Assembly (NCBI GenBank): GCA_033398695.1
Contig: JAWKAU010000217.1
Coordinates: 124,001 to 188,000, forward strand
Length of the DNA stretch: 64,000 bases
DNA from: Orobanche coerulescens
Taxonomy: Eukaryota; Streptophyta; Magnoliopsida; Lamiales; Orobanchaceae
Direction of reading: 5' to 3'
The notes under the pieces: model-generated
What the model saw: the letters and a program-made list of their open reading frames with translations, nothing else
Databases searched by the model: none
What the model was told of the DNA's origin: nothing
Position numbers and translations under genes: made by a program
Part shown: piece by piece, positions 24,323-37,058 of the stretch
How the letters are laid out: the number at the start of each line of letters is the position of its first letter
Numbering within the stretch: position 1 is the first letter of the stretch

Positions 24323-25132
24323 CGCGATCCCATCGGATCAACACAACATAAACAACACAATATGCATACACATATGCAAAACAATATGTTCATCATCATG
24401 AACAACGCAACATGAACGACAATATGACAAATCAATTAAGACGACCTCATGTTCGACAACATGAATGATAATACGCATGATCAAATCACTAACTCTAATT
24501 GAATCGATATAAGATACTTGCCCCGAGTCCTTCGGGAGAAATCTCGATGTCCAATCATCACCGACGATTATCCTCAATGCTCGGCGATCCATACGAACAA
24601 TGAACTATAGATACTCATATCCTCGTCTTTACCATAATGTAACCTTGATACTCGAACATACCAATAATCGAGATAAGCATATACATTATGATTTATCTCC
24701 CAGAATCGAAAGAACGATATGCGATCCGAATACCCGAGTTGACAATAATAATCATCGCTATATGCATTATAAACGAAATGAAATCAAACCATTCATTAAA
24801 TATTATAACCGAGCAAGTAATAACTTGCCTCGATACGTACCACGAAGTCATTGTCGAACACATTGCCTTTGTCTACGAGCTCCTCGGCCCGATCAAAAGC
24901 AATACAATGGACATACTCGAACGCGACCGCAATATCCGGTTATAATCACCGATCAACAATCTCAACCTATCGAAGAAATCAAATAACACATATCCGATAA
25001 CAATCAACAACCGACAAACTATCCAATCGAACTCAACGGTTCAACACAACCTCGAATAAACACAATGAACCAACCAAGTCAAACCATCACGAATTCATAA
25101 TCAAAACACAAAAATACCGCACTCTGCCTACT

Positions 25133-25212
25133 TAGCGCACGTTAAACGCATAACGTAGCGTGCGCTAAGTTGTCCCGTTAGCGTGCGCTAGCGGTAAGCT
25201 TAGCGTGCGCTA
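25133..25212 (-). repeat. R4 3' LTR palindrome cluster, distal
   Basis: Four TAGCGNNCGCTA-like copies, the first ending GTTA. Matches 29333-29413 in the right LTR. Confidence 0.55.
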
Positions 25213-25860
25213 ATGCCGCTGATGGCATGCAATCCAAGCATCGACTAACATCTTGCAACTACGAATCCGAATGAAGGGAGATATGAATCTCCATATCTCT
25301 TGAAGATAAACGACACCATAACTATCACAAGGATCATATATCAATAATAACACCAACAATCAAACCGACTCGATAACAAGGATCATATCATATTCAATCC
25401 TAATTCAACCTCGTATCATGATTTAACTCCTCTAAATCGATCAATATAATTAACAAGATTCGTAAATCCATCTTAGATCGGGTTAAACGAATCAACATCC
25501 TTATAGTATGAAGAATCTTAACTAACATCCGAGACTCTTATCAAAATTCCATTGAATCCCATATAACATCATCATATGATTATCCAACATGCTCCTTACA
25601 TGAAATCATCCAAGAAAACGAACTATCATCAAGAGGATACGAAAATTACGGATTGGATGGACCAAGAATAAGAACACTAGACTCCATTCCAAGAATCATG
25701 AATAACTTGAAGAACAAGGCTTGAATCCATGCTCTCCATCTTAATCTTGTTAAAGATCATCATCTCTCGGTGTTTAGGAACTCCAAATGTTCTCCCAAGG
25801 TTGTCTCTATCGGGTGAAAGGAAAGAAATGGACGAAATGCTTCATGACACTGTTTGTCCC

Positions 25861-25868
25861 TTTATATA
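25861..25868 (-). promoter_or_regulatory. R4 3' LTR TATA box
   Basis: The minus strand reads TATATAAA followed by GGGAC, a canonical plant TATA box, with palindromes beginning 12 bp upstream. Confidence 0.65.
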
Positions 25869-25879
25869 GAATACCTTAC

Positions 25880-26304
25880 TAGCGTGCGCTAAACCCTTAT
25901 GTTTAGCGTGCGCTAGCCTTAGCGTGCGCTAATCGACTTTGTTAGCGTGCGCTATCAGCCCAGAGGCTACTTGTCTTGCTTCATAAACTAGCTTACGTAC
26001 GTAATGCCCATGCATTAACGTACGTAAAACATCATGTCTAGCGTACGCAAGTCCTTACTCTTAGCGTGCGCTATCCGAAGTTGACTTACTACAGTGTTCA
26101 CCTACCTCTCGCCCCCACATTCCGACAGCATCTTACAAGGATAAGATTCCTTGTTGACTGATATATATTTAGCGTGCGCTAAGCCTAATCTTTAGCGTGC
26201 GCTAATACTTCAGGACAACAACCGTTGACTTACCAGAACGTGCGCCGAAAGCAGCCGGGTCCATACGCAGATTTCTTCTGATCGGACTACATTAGCGTAC
26301 GCTA
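25880..26304 (-). promoter_or_regulatory. R4 3' LTR palindrome cluster upstream of TATA
   Basis: About ten TAGCGNNCGCTA or related copies, ended by the LTR truncation. A regulatory role is inferred from position. Confidence 0.5.
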
Positions 26305-26317
26305 ACCTATGAACGTA

Positions 26318-27304
26318 CCATTTACCCATCCTGGATCACCTCAAATATGATATGACAAAACGTTGGAACAAATCAAGCAAATCAAACACGGCGAAAGACT
26401 TCCCGAGAGGTTCCATTTGAACAAGTAAACCAAAGCCTCGAAAGGTGGAAATAACATAAGTAAACGATTGGTAAAGTGTTTTACAGATCTCGGGAGTTTT
26501 AGAAAACATGAAAGTCTTTTGAAACATTAGGGTCTCAGCCGTATCTCATTCCACATTACAAGAAGTTTAAAAAGTAGAAAACTCTTTTCGGACCCCAAGT
26601 CCTGAGTTATAAAACCATTTCAAAATCGATTGGGTCTCGACCCAAAATCATTTTCCGTAAAACATCCGTAAGACATTCATTTTGAAAAGTATCATTTTCA
26701 AATGCTCAAAACGATTCATATATATCACAAAATGAACTAACATGACTACATGTTCTTCTCGACAATCCATAGCCCTTCTCCCGAATACATAATTTCGTTC
26801 CAGAATCTAACCAACATACTGATTCTCGAAATCATAACTCCTCAAGATCATCAATCCTGTCCCAACTCTGTCACCTTATACTGTAACGCATAATATCTAC
26901 TGAATCTCAAAACGTATCAACTTAGAACGGCAATAAATCTCAATGAAATTCAAAAATCCAAATACTTACAGATCGTGAAGCCGACGATTCCCCGTGATAC
27001 TGGCATATGTCTCGGCTCTAGAAAATACTCGACACGGACATTTTCAAAACACACGTTGGCAAACTCAGTTCGACTCAAGAACACAATACATCTCATTCCA
27101 GAGAATCTCGTTAACACCATTTGGAAAAGTTATAACAAGCCCAGTACGATACTGGTAAATCACATAACACATAAGCCTGAGTGAACAACAAAAACTCACG
27201 GCTCTAATATTTGTCAATCGACAACTCGAATGACGCGACAAAAACACGACCCAACTCGACCCAAATGCCTAGGCTTTCTCAACCTAATCTCCGATACCAT
27301 ATTC
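26318..27304 (-). other. R4 residual interior with primer-binding site
   Basis: 987 bp with no protein domain I can recognise on either strand. At the LTR end, 27288-27299 reads TGGTATCGGAGA on the minus strand, an initiator-Met primer site with mismatches. The rest is presumably 5' leader left after the deletion. Confidence 0.7.
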
Positions 27305-30065
27305 TGTAACACCCCCAGATTTAACCGGAAATATTACAGCGCCGTGGGCCCCGAGATGGAACCCACAAGGCTAAAAGAAATTTTCGCAAACATTTACAAA
27401 TGCCCAAGAGGCCAACGACGGTACTATCTTTAAAAATTCACAAAGACTTATAAAATCCATTTATCAAAAACCGTCGTAAAAACTCATTTAAAATCGCGAG
27501 GCCAAACAGCCGACACTCAAAAGTTTAGAAAACGAATTCCAAAGCAACCTCAGTTACCAGATACCAAAAGGTCATTTCAAAATACTCACGCAGCGGAAAA
27601 AGACCAACCATAAGGATACTCTAGCAGCGGAATACGAGAACCAATCAAAAAACTCAATGCACACAACATGTCCTAGCCAGTATCCTCCGGGAAGCTCATC
27701 TCTTCACGACCGCTACAAGCTCGATACTCCAAGAACCTAAAAAGAAATCCCACGACGGGGTCAGCCATAATATCCAGCAATGATAACCGTCACATCGCAT
27801 TAAGAATACATACCAATGAGAATAAGAATACGACCAATGTAATCTTACCGCCATGACTTTACTTACTCAAGTAATTCTCATCAGAATAACCATTAAACTC
27901 GAACATAATATTTGTATTGTACCTCAAACAATACTCAAGATCCTCAAACTATCATAACCAACTCACGATACGGAAATCTACCATTTCTGACCAATACGAT
28001 CCATCAAATAAAATCATCAAATCCCAAGACGATAACCAATTGTCCACCAAAGACAAGACCAAGGAAAATATGGAACATACCTCGAGATATGATGTGCCAC
28101 GATAATCATATCAGTCTAATCCGATATCAGAACAATGCAATGCGGACAAGGTCCTAACACAAGACCTACAAATGCATACTCATATGACAACGTCAATATG
28201 CTCAAAAACAATAACAACTATGTATACTCAATGGAAATCCCATGATCCAGCGCCCTCAGCATAGATCCCAAGATGATCCTACAAGATCAACACGAGGTGG
28301 ATAACCAACAATATACATATGCACAACAATAACACAATACCGGGTAATCCAACGATCCAGCGCCCTCAGCATAGATCCCAAGATGATCCCGTCGGACCAA
28401 CACGAGGTGGAAAAACCCGTCCAATGATCCAGCGCCCTCAGCATATATCCCAAGATGATCCCGTCGGACCAACACGAGGTGGACATCCGATCCAGCGCCC
28501 TCAGCATAGATCGCGCGATCCCATCGGATCAACACAACATAAACAACACAATATGCATACACATATGCAAAACAATATGTTCATCATCATGAACAACGCA
28601 ACATGAACGACAATATGACATATCAATTAAGACGACCTCATGTTCGACAACATGAATGATAATACGCATGATCAAATCACTAACTCTAATTGAATCGATA
28701 TAAGATACTTGCCCCGAGTCCTTCGGGAGAAATCTCGATGTCCAATCATCACTGACGATTATTCTCAATGCTCGGCGATCCATACGAACAATGAACTATA
28801 GATACTCATATCCTCGTCTTTACCATAATGTAACCTTGATACTCGAACATACCAATAACTGAGATAAGCATATACATTATGATTTATCTCCCGGAATCGA
28901 AAGAACGATATGCGATCCGAATACCCAGAGTTCACAATAATAATCATCGCTATATGCATTATAAACGAAATGAAACTGAAACCATTCATTAAATATTATA
29001 ACTGAGCAAGTAATAACTTGCCTCGATACCGGTACCACGAAGCTGTTGTCGAACACATTGCCTTTGTCTACGAGCTCCTCAGCCCCGATCAAAAGCAATA
29101 CAATGGACATACTCGAACGCGACCGCAATATCCGGTTATAATCACCGATCAACAATCTCAACCTATCGAAGAAATCAAATAACACATATCCGATAACAAT
29201 CAACAACTGACAAACTATCCAATCGAACTCAACGGTTCAACACAACCTCGAATAAACACAGTCAGAACCAACCAAGTCAAACCATCATGAATTCATAATC
29301 AAAACACAAAAATACTACACTCTCTGCCTACTTAGCGCACGTTAAACGCATAACGTAGCGTGCGCTAAGTTGTCCCGTTTGCGTGCGCTAGCCAGTAAGC
29401 TTAGCGTGCGCTAATGCTGTACAGTGGCATGCAATCCAAGCATCGACTAACATCTTGCAACTACGAATCCGAATGAAGGGAGATATGAATCTCCATATCT
29501 CTTGAAGATAAACGACACCATAACTATCACAAGGATCATATATCAATAATAACACCAACAATCAAACCGACTCGATAACAAGGATCATATCATATTCAAT
29601 CCGGAATTCAACCTCGTATCATGATTTTACTCCTCTAAATCGATCAATATAATTAACAAGATTCAGAAATCCATCTTAGATCGGGTTAAACGAATCAACA
29701 TCCTTATAGTATGAAGAATCTTAACTAACATCCGAGACTCTTATCAAAATTCCATTGAATCCCATATAACATCATCATATGATTATCCAACATGCTCCTT
29801 ACATGAAATCATCCAAGAAAACGAACTATCATCAAGAGGATACGAAAATTACCTGGATTGGATGGACCAAGAATAAGAACACTAGACTCCATTCCAAGAA
29901 TCATGAATAACTTGAAGAACAAGGCTTGAATCCATGCTCTCCATCTTAATCTTGTTAAAGATCATCATCTCTCGGTGTTTAGGAACTCCAAATGTTCTCC
30001 CAAGGTTGTCTCTATCGGGTGAAAGGAAAGAAATGGACGAAATGCTTCATGACACTGTTTGTCCC

Positions 30066-30073
30066 TTTATATA
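30066..30073 (-). promoter_or_regulatory. R4 5' LTR TATA box
   Basis: Minus-strand TATATAAA, the same as in the 3' LTR; a likely core promoter for leftward transcription. Confidence 0.65.
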
Positions 30074-30084
30074 GAATACCTTAC

Positions 30085-30572
30085 TAGCGTGCGCTAAACC
30101 CTTATGTTTAGCGTGCGCTAGCCTTTAGCGTGCGCTAGCGACTTTGTTAGCGTGCGCTATCAGCCAGAGGCTCTTGTCTTGCTTCATAAACTAGCTTACG
30201 ACGTAATGCCCATGCATTAACGTACGTAAAACATCATGTCTAGCGTACGCAAGTCCTTACTCTTAGCGTGCGCTATCCGAAGTTGACTTACTACGGTGTT
30301 CACCTACCTCTCGCCCCCACATTCCGACAAAGATCTTACAAGGATAAGATTCCTTGTTGGTGATATATATTTAGCGTGCGCTAAGCCTAATCTTTAGCGT
30401 GCGCTAATACTTCAGACAACAACCGTTGACTTACGTAACGTGCGCGAAAGCGGTAGGGTCCATACGCAGAGTCCTTCTGATCGGACTACATTAGCGTACG
30501 CTAACCTATGAACGTAGCGTGCGCTAATCCTGCACGATAGCGTGCGCTATGCATGAATATCAGCGTGCGCTA
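30085..30572 (-). promoter_or_regulatory. R4 5' LTR palindrome cluster upstream of TATA
   Basis: More than ten TAGCGNNCGCTA-type 12-mers. The last three (about 30,513-30,572) are the ones missing from the truncated 3' LTR. Confidence 0.5.
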
Positions 30573-30831
30573 ATAAGGCTATACTTAGCCATTTTCAGCT
30601 ATCCTTGTCCAACATCTCGACATATCAAATACGAACATACGGCATATCAAATATACATTACTCAACACATTCTATCCTCAAATACAATTGTCGACCAAAT
30701 ACGACAATTATACCAATACTGACATCTCAGTCCTTCATTTATTTTATCCCTACTGTACAGATTTCATGCTGTACAATATAACTCGGATAAAATAATATCA
30801 AACAACAGTAGTAGAAATTCCGGATATTACA

Positions 30832-31246
30832 TATACATAGTTTTTGGTGCTCAATTTTCGTAACCGAAAAATTGTTTCAGAATCGGACTAATTTCTACCA
30901 GAATGATCCTACATGTGATATAAGATTGTTCATGCAGTCTTTCTCGAATGAACTATCACCAAATGGTCGGAATTTGAGCTTATTTTTACGGTTTTATACA
31001 TAGTTTTTGGTGCTCAATTTTTGTAACCGAAAAATTGTTTCAGAATCGGACGAATTTCTACCAGAATGCTCCTACATGTGATATAAGATTGTTCATGCAG
31101 TCTTTCTCGAATGAACTGTCATTAAATGATCGGAATTTGAGCTTTTTTTTACGGTTTTATACATTATTTTTGGTGCCCAATTTTCGTAACCGAAAAATAA
31201 TTTCCGAATCGGACGAATTTCTACCAGAATGCTCCTACATGTGATA
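30832..31246. repeat. 163-bp satellite, block 3 (about 2.5 monomers)
   Basis: A short satellite stretch between R4 and R5 that resumes at TATACATAG and ends at GTGATA where R5 begins. Same monomer as the other blocks. Confidence 0.96.
31242..31246. other. R5 target-site duplication, left
   Basis: TGATA, repeated exactly at 40903-40907. In the monomer it overlaps the position used by R3 (CATGTGATA). Confidence 0.93.
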
Positions 31247-32897
31247 TGTAACACCCCAAACTAGGCGGATATTACAGCGCCGTAGATCCCCAACTGGGAC
31301 CCACCAGGCAAAAGAAAATGAATGAATTACACCAGATAAATGTAGTACCGAACTACATTACAGCAATAATTACTCCGATGAGGAGTTTAGTTACAACACA
31401 CCAGACAATATACCGAATCGGTGTATTTTATATGAAGATAAAATACACCACACCGAATGAAACGGAGTATTCAAATGAAAGTCTCAGCGGAAAATAAAGG
31501 ACAATAACATGAATAATCGAAAGATCGGGGCCCCCTACTAGTATCACTAGGACTCCTCGACATCAACATGCTATTCCCGTGCGTTTGCCTTGCCATGACA
31601 CGAAAAACAAAATCCCCAAACGGGGTCGATTACAAAGAACAACAATCCTCAAGGGTTGAAAATACACAATCATGATATATCCGAAATTATGAATTATTCT
31701 CAAAACATACGCAATCAAACATGCTATATGAATCGACTAATCAAGACGGCTCAAAGGAATGGCGCCACACTACGCCCGGGATGGAAATGTGTCCGTGCAC
31801 AAGCCACCAACGATCAAACACGCGTGGTCTTGTACCTAATCGGTCTCACGAGCAATCGACTCGTGTGCACGATCCAATGTGAGGTCACCAACCAACACAC
31901 GACTATAATGTGCCCGACATGAAAATCCTACACATACCAACCGGCACGCCAGTATGACCCGGAATGCCACAATACGACAAAAGTGACAATGAAAATGAAT
32001 AATGACTCACCAAGATTGAATGATGGTGAAATGAATGATAGCTCAATGAAATGATCGGAACCGTCGTTCCTTATGATTGAGGTGATTAATTGACAATGAC
32101 GAGTTTTGATACGATTAATACAATGATGAATGAGGTATGATTATGAATGAACAACGACAAAAGGAATGAATATCCTTTTAACCGAGTAAGAATTTACTTA
32201 CACAACGCCGGCGACAATTATCCTTCCGCGAACAATGTCCTAATTGAGATATCGGTCGCTCGAACAACCTTGAACAATTCAATTACCAACAATCCGTTCA
32301 ATATACGAATCAAACATGAATATAACGAACTCAAAACGCCAATACGACTAAACCAAGTCCATTGAGGCATTAAATCAAACACGTTGCGTCCGAACTCCGA
32401 TTGTTTACAATCAAACCTCAATATACCAATATCAAAACCCTCAAGAAAGGTTTCAAACCCACAAAACATCTTCAATACGATTAATAATCCAAAACGAATA
32501 TCCAAAAACGTGATTATAACGACAATTAATCGAAAACCCCCAATTTCAACTCGATATTCAAAGTGTTCTTGAATAATCCTTCAATAATCCAATGAATCTT
32601 TATACAAACTTATAATCATATACATATCCCTTCATATAACATGATTATAACGTCCAAAACATCTTATCTCAACACAAAATCGAAATCCAAGGTGTTGAAG
32701 AATATTACCTTTGAAGATCCAAACACTTCGATCCGATGAAAACGTGTTAAATCGACTATCCAAGCTTCCCAACGAAATAAGATGACGAAATCCGAATACA
32801 CCAGTGATTGAGGATGGAAAAATACCTCTCTCAAGTCTCTCTTTCGGAACAAGAAGAAGAAGAGGATGAAAATGAGTAAAAATGTCCCGGCCGAGTA

Positions 32898-32905
32898 CTT
32901 AAATA
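32898..32905 (-). promoter_or_regulatory. R5 3' LTR TATA-like box
   Basis: Minus-strand TATTTAAG, about 10 bp downstream of the palindrome cluster in element orientation. The right LTR reads CTTAAATCG here, so the match is weaker there. Confidence 0.45.
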
Positions 32906-32915
32906 CTGCCGGAAG

Positions 32916-33482
32916 TTACGGCCGTAACTCGGCCCTCTTACGGCCGTAACTTTACAAGTCAACGGCCTTACGGCCGTAACCGGCCAACTCGTACGGCCGT
33001 AACTCGGCTTCGTCCGAAAGCCTGCCGACAGACTTACGGCCGTAACCGTTCCTTAGTTACGGGCGTAACTCGCCTTCGTCAAAAACACCCGCCGACAGCC
33101 TTACGGCCGTACCGCACACCTTACGGCCGTAACTCGGATGATACGGCCGTATCCGGCCAACCTTACGGGCGTAACCCGCCTTCGTCAAAAATGGCCGGAC
33201 ATCCTACTGCACAGACGGCCGTATCCGGCCAAGCCTTACGGCCGTACCTGCCTCGACTTACGGCCGTATGCCGCAACCCTTACGGCCGTAAGTCACCCTT
33301 GGTCGACAACACCCGGAAATTACGAACGCCACTTACGGCCGTATCTCACCTTCCTTACGGCCGTAACTCACCTTCGGCCAAAACGCCTGGGCGGCTGCTT
33401 TGGCCACTTACGGCCAGAATCGGCCAGCCTTACGGCCGTACCATTGGACTTATGGCCGTATCCCAGAACCTTACGGCCGTAA
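32916..33482 (-). promoter_or_regulatory. R5 3' LTR TTACGGCCGTAA cluster
   Basis: About twenty copies of the perfect 12-bp palindrome TTACGGCCGTAA or one-base variants, separated by roughly 10-40 bp. They give open frames rich in Tyr-Gly-Arg and Leu-Arg-Pro that are not genes. Placement upstream of the TATA-like box matches the other families. Confidence 0.55.
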
Positions 33483-33830
33483 CTCAATGTTGGCCAAGGT
33501 GAATAAATCCGATGATTCCGATTCCTCGTCACCGATGAATGATCCGACAAATCATACGAATGTGGAAATGAACAAGTCTAACACATGCCAAAGAATGATA
33601 CTCCAGCACAAGACTACCAATCACGATGATAATGATAATACTCCCGTTCCGACACTCAAACAGAGATGAAATGACGATCGGTAACTGATACACGGTTACC
33701 ACATGCCAACATTGAACGCAATTGAGTGATTCATGAATGATGAGCGATTATTAATGAGTGAGAATTCTTGAGTGACAAATACGGTGATAAGTACCGAATG
33801 AAAATGACTGAGTTACAACCGGGTATTACA

Positions 33831-33850
33831 TACTCCCCCCCTTAAAAGAG
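33831..33850 (-). other. R5 polypurine tract
   Basis: Minus strand reads AAGGGGGGGAGTA directly before the 3' LTR. Confidence 0.8.
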
Positions 33851-33864
33851 TTTCGTCCCCGAAA

Positions 33865-34300
33865 CTAAGGGTCAAACAATTCGGGATAACTCTCCCGCAT
33901 ATTCTCCTCGGTTTCCCAAGTAGCCTCTTCGACTCCGTGTCTAGACCACTGAATCTGACCAAAGGAATCATCTTGTTCCTCAACTGTTTGATTTGCCGCT
34001 CCAACACTCGCACAGACGCTCCTCGTACGGATGATCATCCGCGATCTCGATTTCGTCAAGCGAAGTATGTGAGAGACGTGAAACACATTATGAATTCGGC
34101 CCAACAACAGAGGTAAAGCCAATCGATAAGCTAACTCGCTTACTCGATTCAAAATCTCACGGTCCAATGAATCTCGAACTCAACTTCCCCGTTTTCCGAA
34201 GCGGAAAATACCTCGACTGGGAATACCTTGACCAAGCAGGATCACCCGTATCGAACTCTAGTGGTCGATGACGATTACTGTATATGATTTCTGTCCACTC
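33865..34300 (-). pseudogene. R5 integrase C-terminus and chromodomain
   Basis: The tail of the polyprotein, ending PELFDP and a stop at 33865-33867. Recognisable in two frames are the remnant GPY/F region (LAYRLALP), HNVFHVS, IQWSRHGVEEATWE and ESYPELF. Several short deletions relative to R8 (61718-62125) interrupt the GPY/F module and the stretch between HNVFHVS and the chromodomain. It is not functional as read. Confidence 0.85.
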
Positions 34301-35126
34301 GAGCATTCAACAGACGTCTCACGATCAAAGCTACCTTCTCCCGGGCGGCTATAAGTATATCGGGCTCGGTGCCGATTGACTCGATGGGTCGTCCCAACAC
34401 AAGGGAGATCGACAACCGTAATGATAATTGGGCTTCCCGATCCTCTACTAATCGAGGACGCATGCCCTCAACATGTCCTCCACTGTCTGAAAAGTCCTCT
34501 CCGATTGTCCGTCTGACCGAGGATGAAAAACGGTAATGATATTAAGCCGAGTTCTCAAAGCACGGTGAACTGGTTCCCTAAACGAGACACGAATCGCCCG
34601 ACACGATCGAAACAAAACTCTTAGGAGTACCGTGCAATCTCACTAACTCTCTGACGAGTTGGGCAAGTCTCTCGGGACCCCACGTATCCTTGATCTCAAG
34701 GAACGAGCTGATTTAGATAGCGATCCACGATCACCCGGATCGTATTCATGCCACGACGACTCGTCGGCAACTTGTGAAGAAATCCATAGAAATGTCTTCC
34801 CACTTCCATCACGGAATAGGAAGCGATATCGCATACTCACCGTCGCCGATTTCAATCTTGACTTGCTAATAGGCTAAACATCTCGAAACAAATTCCGCGA
34901 CTCCTCGCTTCATATTATTCCACCGTAAATGTTGTTTCAAATCCTGGTACACCTGCTAGACCGGATGAACCGGATAAGGGTAGCATGAGCTTCTCTCAAG
35001 ATCGAGCTCTTCAACTCATCATTCGCCGTACGCACAACCGATTCTCAAAACTCAAGAGTCCATCCTCGTGGACCACAATTCGTGGGCTTTCCCTGCCACA
35101 TCCTCGCGGATGAGCAACAAAATGAA
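34301..35126 (-). pseudogene. R5 integrase core, heavily decayed
   Basis: Nucleotide similarity to the R7/R8 integrase runs through this stretch, but it is cut into short frames with many 1-10 nt deletions. Surviving pieces include IESIGTEPDILIA (about 34,340-34,390). The catalytic triad cannot be read in one frame. This is the most eroded integrase in the window. Confidence 0.78.
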
Positions 35127-35530
35127 TCAACCCCGATTCTCCCCGATTTCCTCCTCAAGTGATGATGAAATCTCTAACATACAAAGCTGTCCCCGAACTT
35201 GCTGAAGTCGGACCTCGATCTCGGGTCTAAGGAATTCCTGCTGAAGCTCCTTCTGAACTCTTAAATGAGCAAGCATCTGCTCCTGAATGGACTTACGACT
35301 CAAGGCGTCGGCGACAACGTTCGCCTTGCCCGGGTGGTAAAGGATCTCGAGATCAAAATCTTTGATTAGTTCCAACCACCGCCCCTGTCGCATATTTAAC
35401 TCCTTGTGAGAAAATATATACTTCATCTCTGGTGATTGGTGAATGACTGACAGGTGACGCCATAAAGGTAATGACGCCAAAATTCCAACGCGAAAACCAC
35501 GGTTGTTAGCTCCGGTCGTGGGTTGGATAA
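35127..35530 (-). pseudogene. R5 RNase H end and linker
   Basis: An open stretch contains [33 protein letters not shown] and the Leu-rich linker to integrase (LEISSSLEEEI). The upstream part of RNase H is gone. The frame enters from a junction near 35,530 where FLGL of the RT connection is joined almost directly to [10 protein letters not shown]7 has the same junction. Confidence 0.85.
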
Positions 35531-36335
35531 TTAATCATCTAATCCGGGGGAACTTCGGATTTACTTAACATCTTTCGGAGGTTGCCAATCTCGGATAGCC
35601 TCCGTCTTCCGAGTCGGCACGAACTCGCTGATGAAATTACATGCCCGAGAATAGTCACTTCGGACATCCAGAACTCACATTAAGAAAACTTCCATAAAAT
35701 TGCTCGCGTCTCAACACGTCGAGAACCTGAAGAAGATGAACCTCGTGTTCCTCTCGGCTAAGAGAATAAATCAAAATGTCGTCGGTGAAGACAACAACAA
35801 CTGATCTAAAAAGTCGATGAAAACCCGATTCATTAACTCCATGAATACTGCAGGTGCAATAGTTAGCCCGAACGGCATAACTACGAACTCATAATGACCA
35901 TAGCGTGTATGAAACGCTGTCCTCGCGATATCCGATTCTCGAATCCGCAACTGGTGATACCCAGATCTTAAGTCGATCCTGGAAAAAATACTGAGGCTCC
36001 CTGAAGTTGATCTAAAAGATCATCAATACGGGGTAAGGGATACCACTCTTGATCATTACCCTGATCAACTACTGGTAATTAATACACACACGAGACGAGC
36101 CGTCCTTCTCCTTGACAGATCACACTGGTGCTCCTCACGGGAATGCAATCGGTCGGAGATAACCTTTCTCGAACTACTCCTCCAGTTGAATCTTCAACTC
36201 TTGCATTCTGGTCGGGGCCATCCGATACGGTGCCTTCGATAAAGGGAACGTGCGGTTCCACTCACTCCCGAATTCCACTACTCTATGTGAAGACAACCAG
36301 GATAACTCGTCGAAAATACATCGTCAATCGATGAC
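35531..36335 (-). pseudogene. R5 reverse transcriptase remnant
   Basis: Similarity to R8 RT runs from the SPWGAP region (about 36,130) through SGYHQLRI (about 35,950), MPFGL (about 35,870) and the IDDILIYS region (about 35,780). It is broken by frameshifts and stops, and no frame covers the whole domain. The same kind of decay is seen in R7. Confidence 0.8.
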
Positions 36336-36339
36336 AATG

Positions 36340-36655
36340 ATACCACGAATGATTGAACATTGCGATTGTCCTAGAATGGTCAATCGATAAAAAGAGATAC
36401 CAATAATGATTGAACAACTCGATTGCCTTAGAAAGGCCAATCGATGAAGATGACACAATGAATGATTGAATAACTCGATTGCCCTAGAAAGGCCAATCGA
36501 TGAAAATGATACAATGAATGATTGAATAACTCGATTGCCCTAGAAAGGCCAATCGATGAAAATGATACAATGAATGATTGAATAACTCGATTGCCCTAGA
36601 AAGGCCAATCGATGAAAATGATACAATGAATGATTGAATAGTTCGATCGCGGAAT
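36340..36655 (-). repeat. R5 56-bp minisatellite between protease and RT
   Basis: About five tandem copies of a 56-bp unit containing CTCGATTGCC and GGCCAATCGATG; the unit recurs at 36,368, 36,425, 36,481, 36,537 and 36,593. It replaces the protease-RT linker present in R8 (about 59,125-59,260). R7 has the same repeat at 48540-48870. Confidence 0.92.
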
Positions 36656-37058
36656 CTCTCTGCCTCTGCCATAATAAAAAAAAAATTCTACCGGAACAAC
36701 GGGGATCACTACCCTGAAGCACACAATCGACAACCAACGATGGAAAGATAGTGACCAAACGCTAACAATCACTGAGGATAGTATCAAGACGGTTGAACCA
36801 ACAAATACTGAAAATTACATCGTCCTAAGATAAGTTCACCACGATTAGACCCATCAACCAATCGCGGTCATTAAGCTTAATTTGGTAAAATTCCGAAAAT
36901 TCTTCCATCGTCAGGTAGACCGATGGTATGAAGTCCACAAGCAATAGGACTATTCCGAAATAAGTCTATTCAAGCATGATTCGAAAATGAATGAATGCGG
37001 TGTACCAAAGATCAAAAGGTACACACAAGTTGAAATAAAATTACGAGTATACCTGAAA
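36656..37058 (-). pseudogene. R5 protease remnant
   Basis: Similarity to R7 48170-48480 and R8 58780-59125. The active-site region reads as FDL followed by a frameshift (about 36,980-37,010), so the D-S/T-G motif is not present. No open protease remains. Confidence 0.72.

Larger units (their letters stand above)
23114..26317 (-). repeat. R4 3' LTR, truncated
   Basis: It aligns with 27305-30515 and stops after GAACGTA at 26317, where the right copy goes on into further palindromes. Differences from the right copy cluster at CTG/CAG spots (24,667, 24,806, 25,211, 25,647 and others). Confidence 0.9.
23114..30831 (-). mobile_element. R4: LTR element with internal deletion, 7.7 kb
   Basis: Two long LTRs (23114-26317 and 27305-30831) flank only 987 bp of interior. 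A primer site at 27288-27299 shows minus orientation. The left (3') LTR lacks its last 316 bp relative to the right one, together with any polypurine tract, and no gag or pol sequence is recognisable. The simplest reading is one deletion from inside the 3' LTR to the 5' leader region. Ends are TGTAACACCCCC and CGGATATTACA, with a 5-bp duplication differing at one base. It shares the GATCCAGCG module and the TAGCG palindromes with R3 but is otherwise a different family. Confidence 0.88.
27305..30831 (-). repeat. R4 5' LTR, full length
   Basis: 3,527 bp, the longest LTR in the window. Contents: GATCCAGCG module 28244-28513, distal palindromes 29333-29413, TATA box 30066-30073 (minus-strand TATATAAA), proximal palindromes 30085-30572, and a palindrome-free end of about 260 bp. 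Confidence 0.92.
31247..33830 (-). repeat. R5 3' LTR
   Basis: TGTAACACCCC...GGGTATTACA. Contains a TATA-like region 32898-32905 and a TTACGGCCGTAA cluster 32916-33482. Almost identical to 38317-40902 apart from scattered changes at CTG/CAG spots and a few short gaps in the repeat cluster. Confidence 0.94.

Noticed and set aside
24065..24415. Overlapping 83-95 codon frames on both strands in the R4 LTR
   Set aside because: They are the GATCCAGCG module read in several frames; the same frames recur in the second LTR only because the LTRs are copies.
26318..27304. A possible host gene in the R4 interior
   Set aside because: Only short frames exist on either strand, with no recognisable domain. 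The segment directly abuts a primer-binding site, so it is better explained as retrotransposon leader.
33138..33502. Overlapping 100-114 codon frames rich in Tyr-Gly-Arg and Leu-Arg-Pro
   Set aside because: They are translations of the TTACGGCCGTAA repeats in the R5 LTR and appear in several frames at once.
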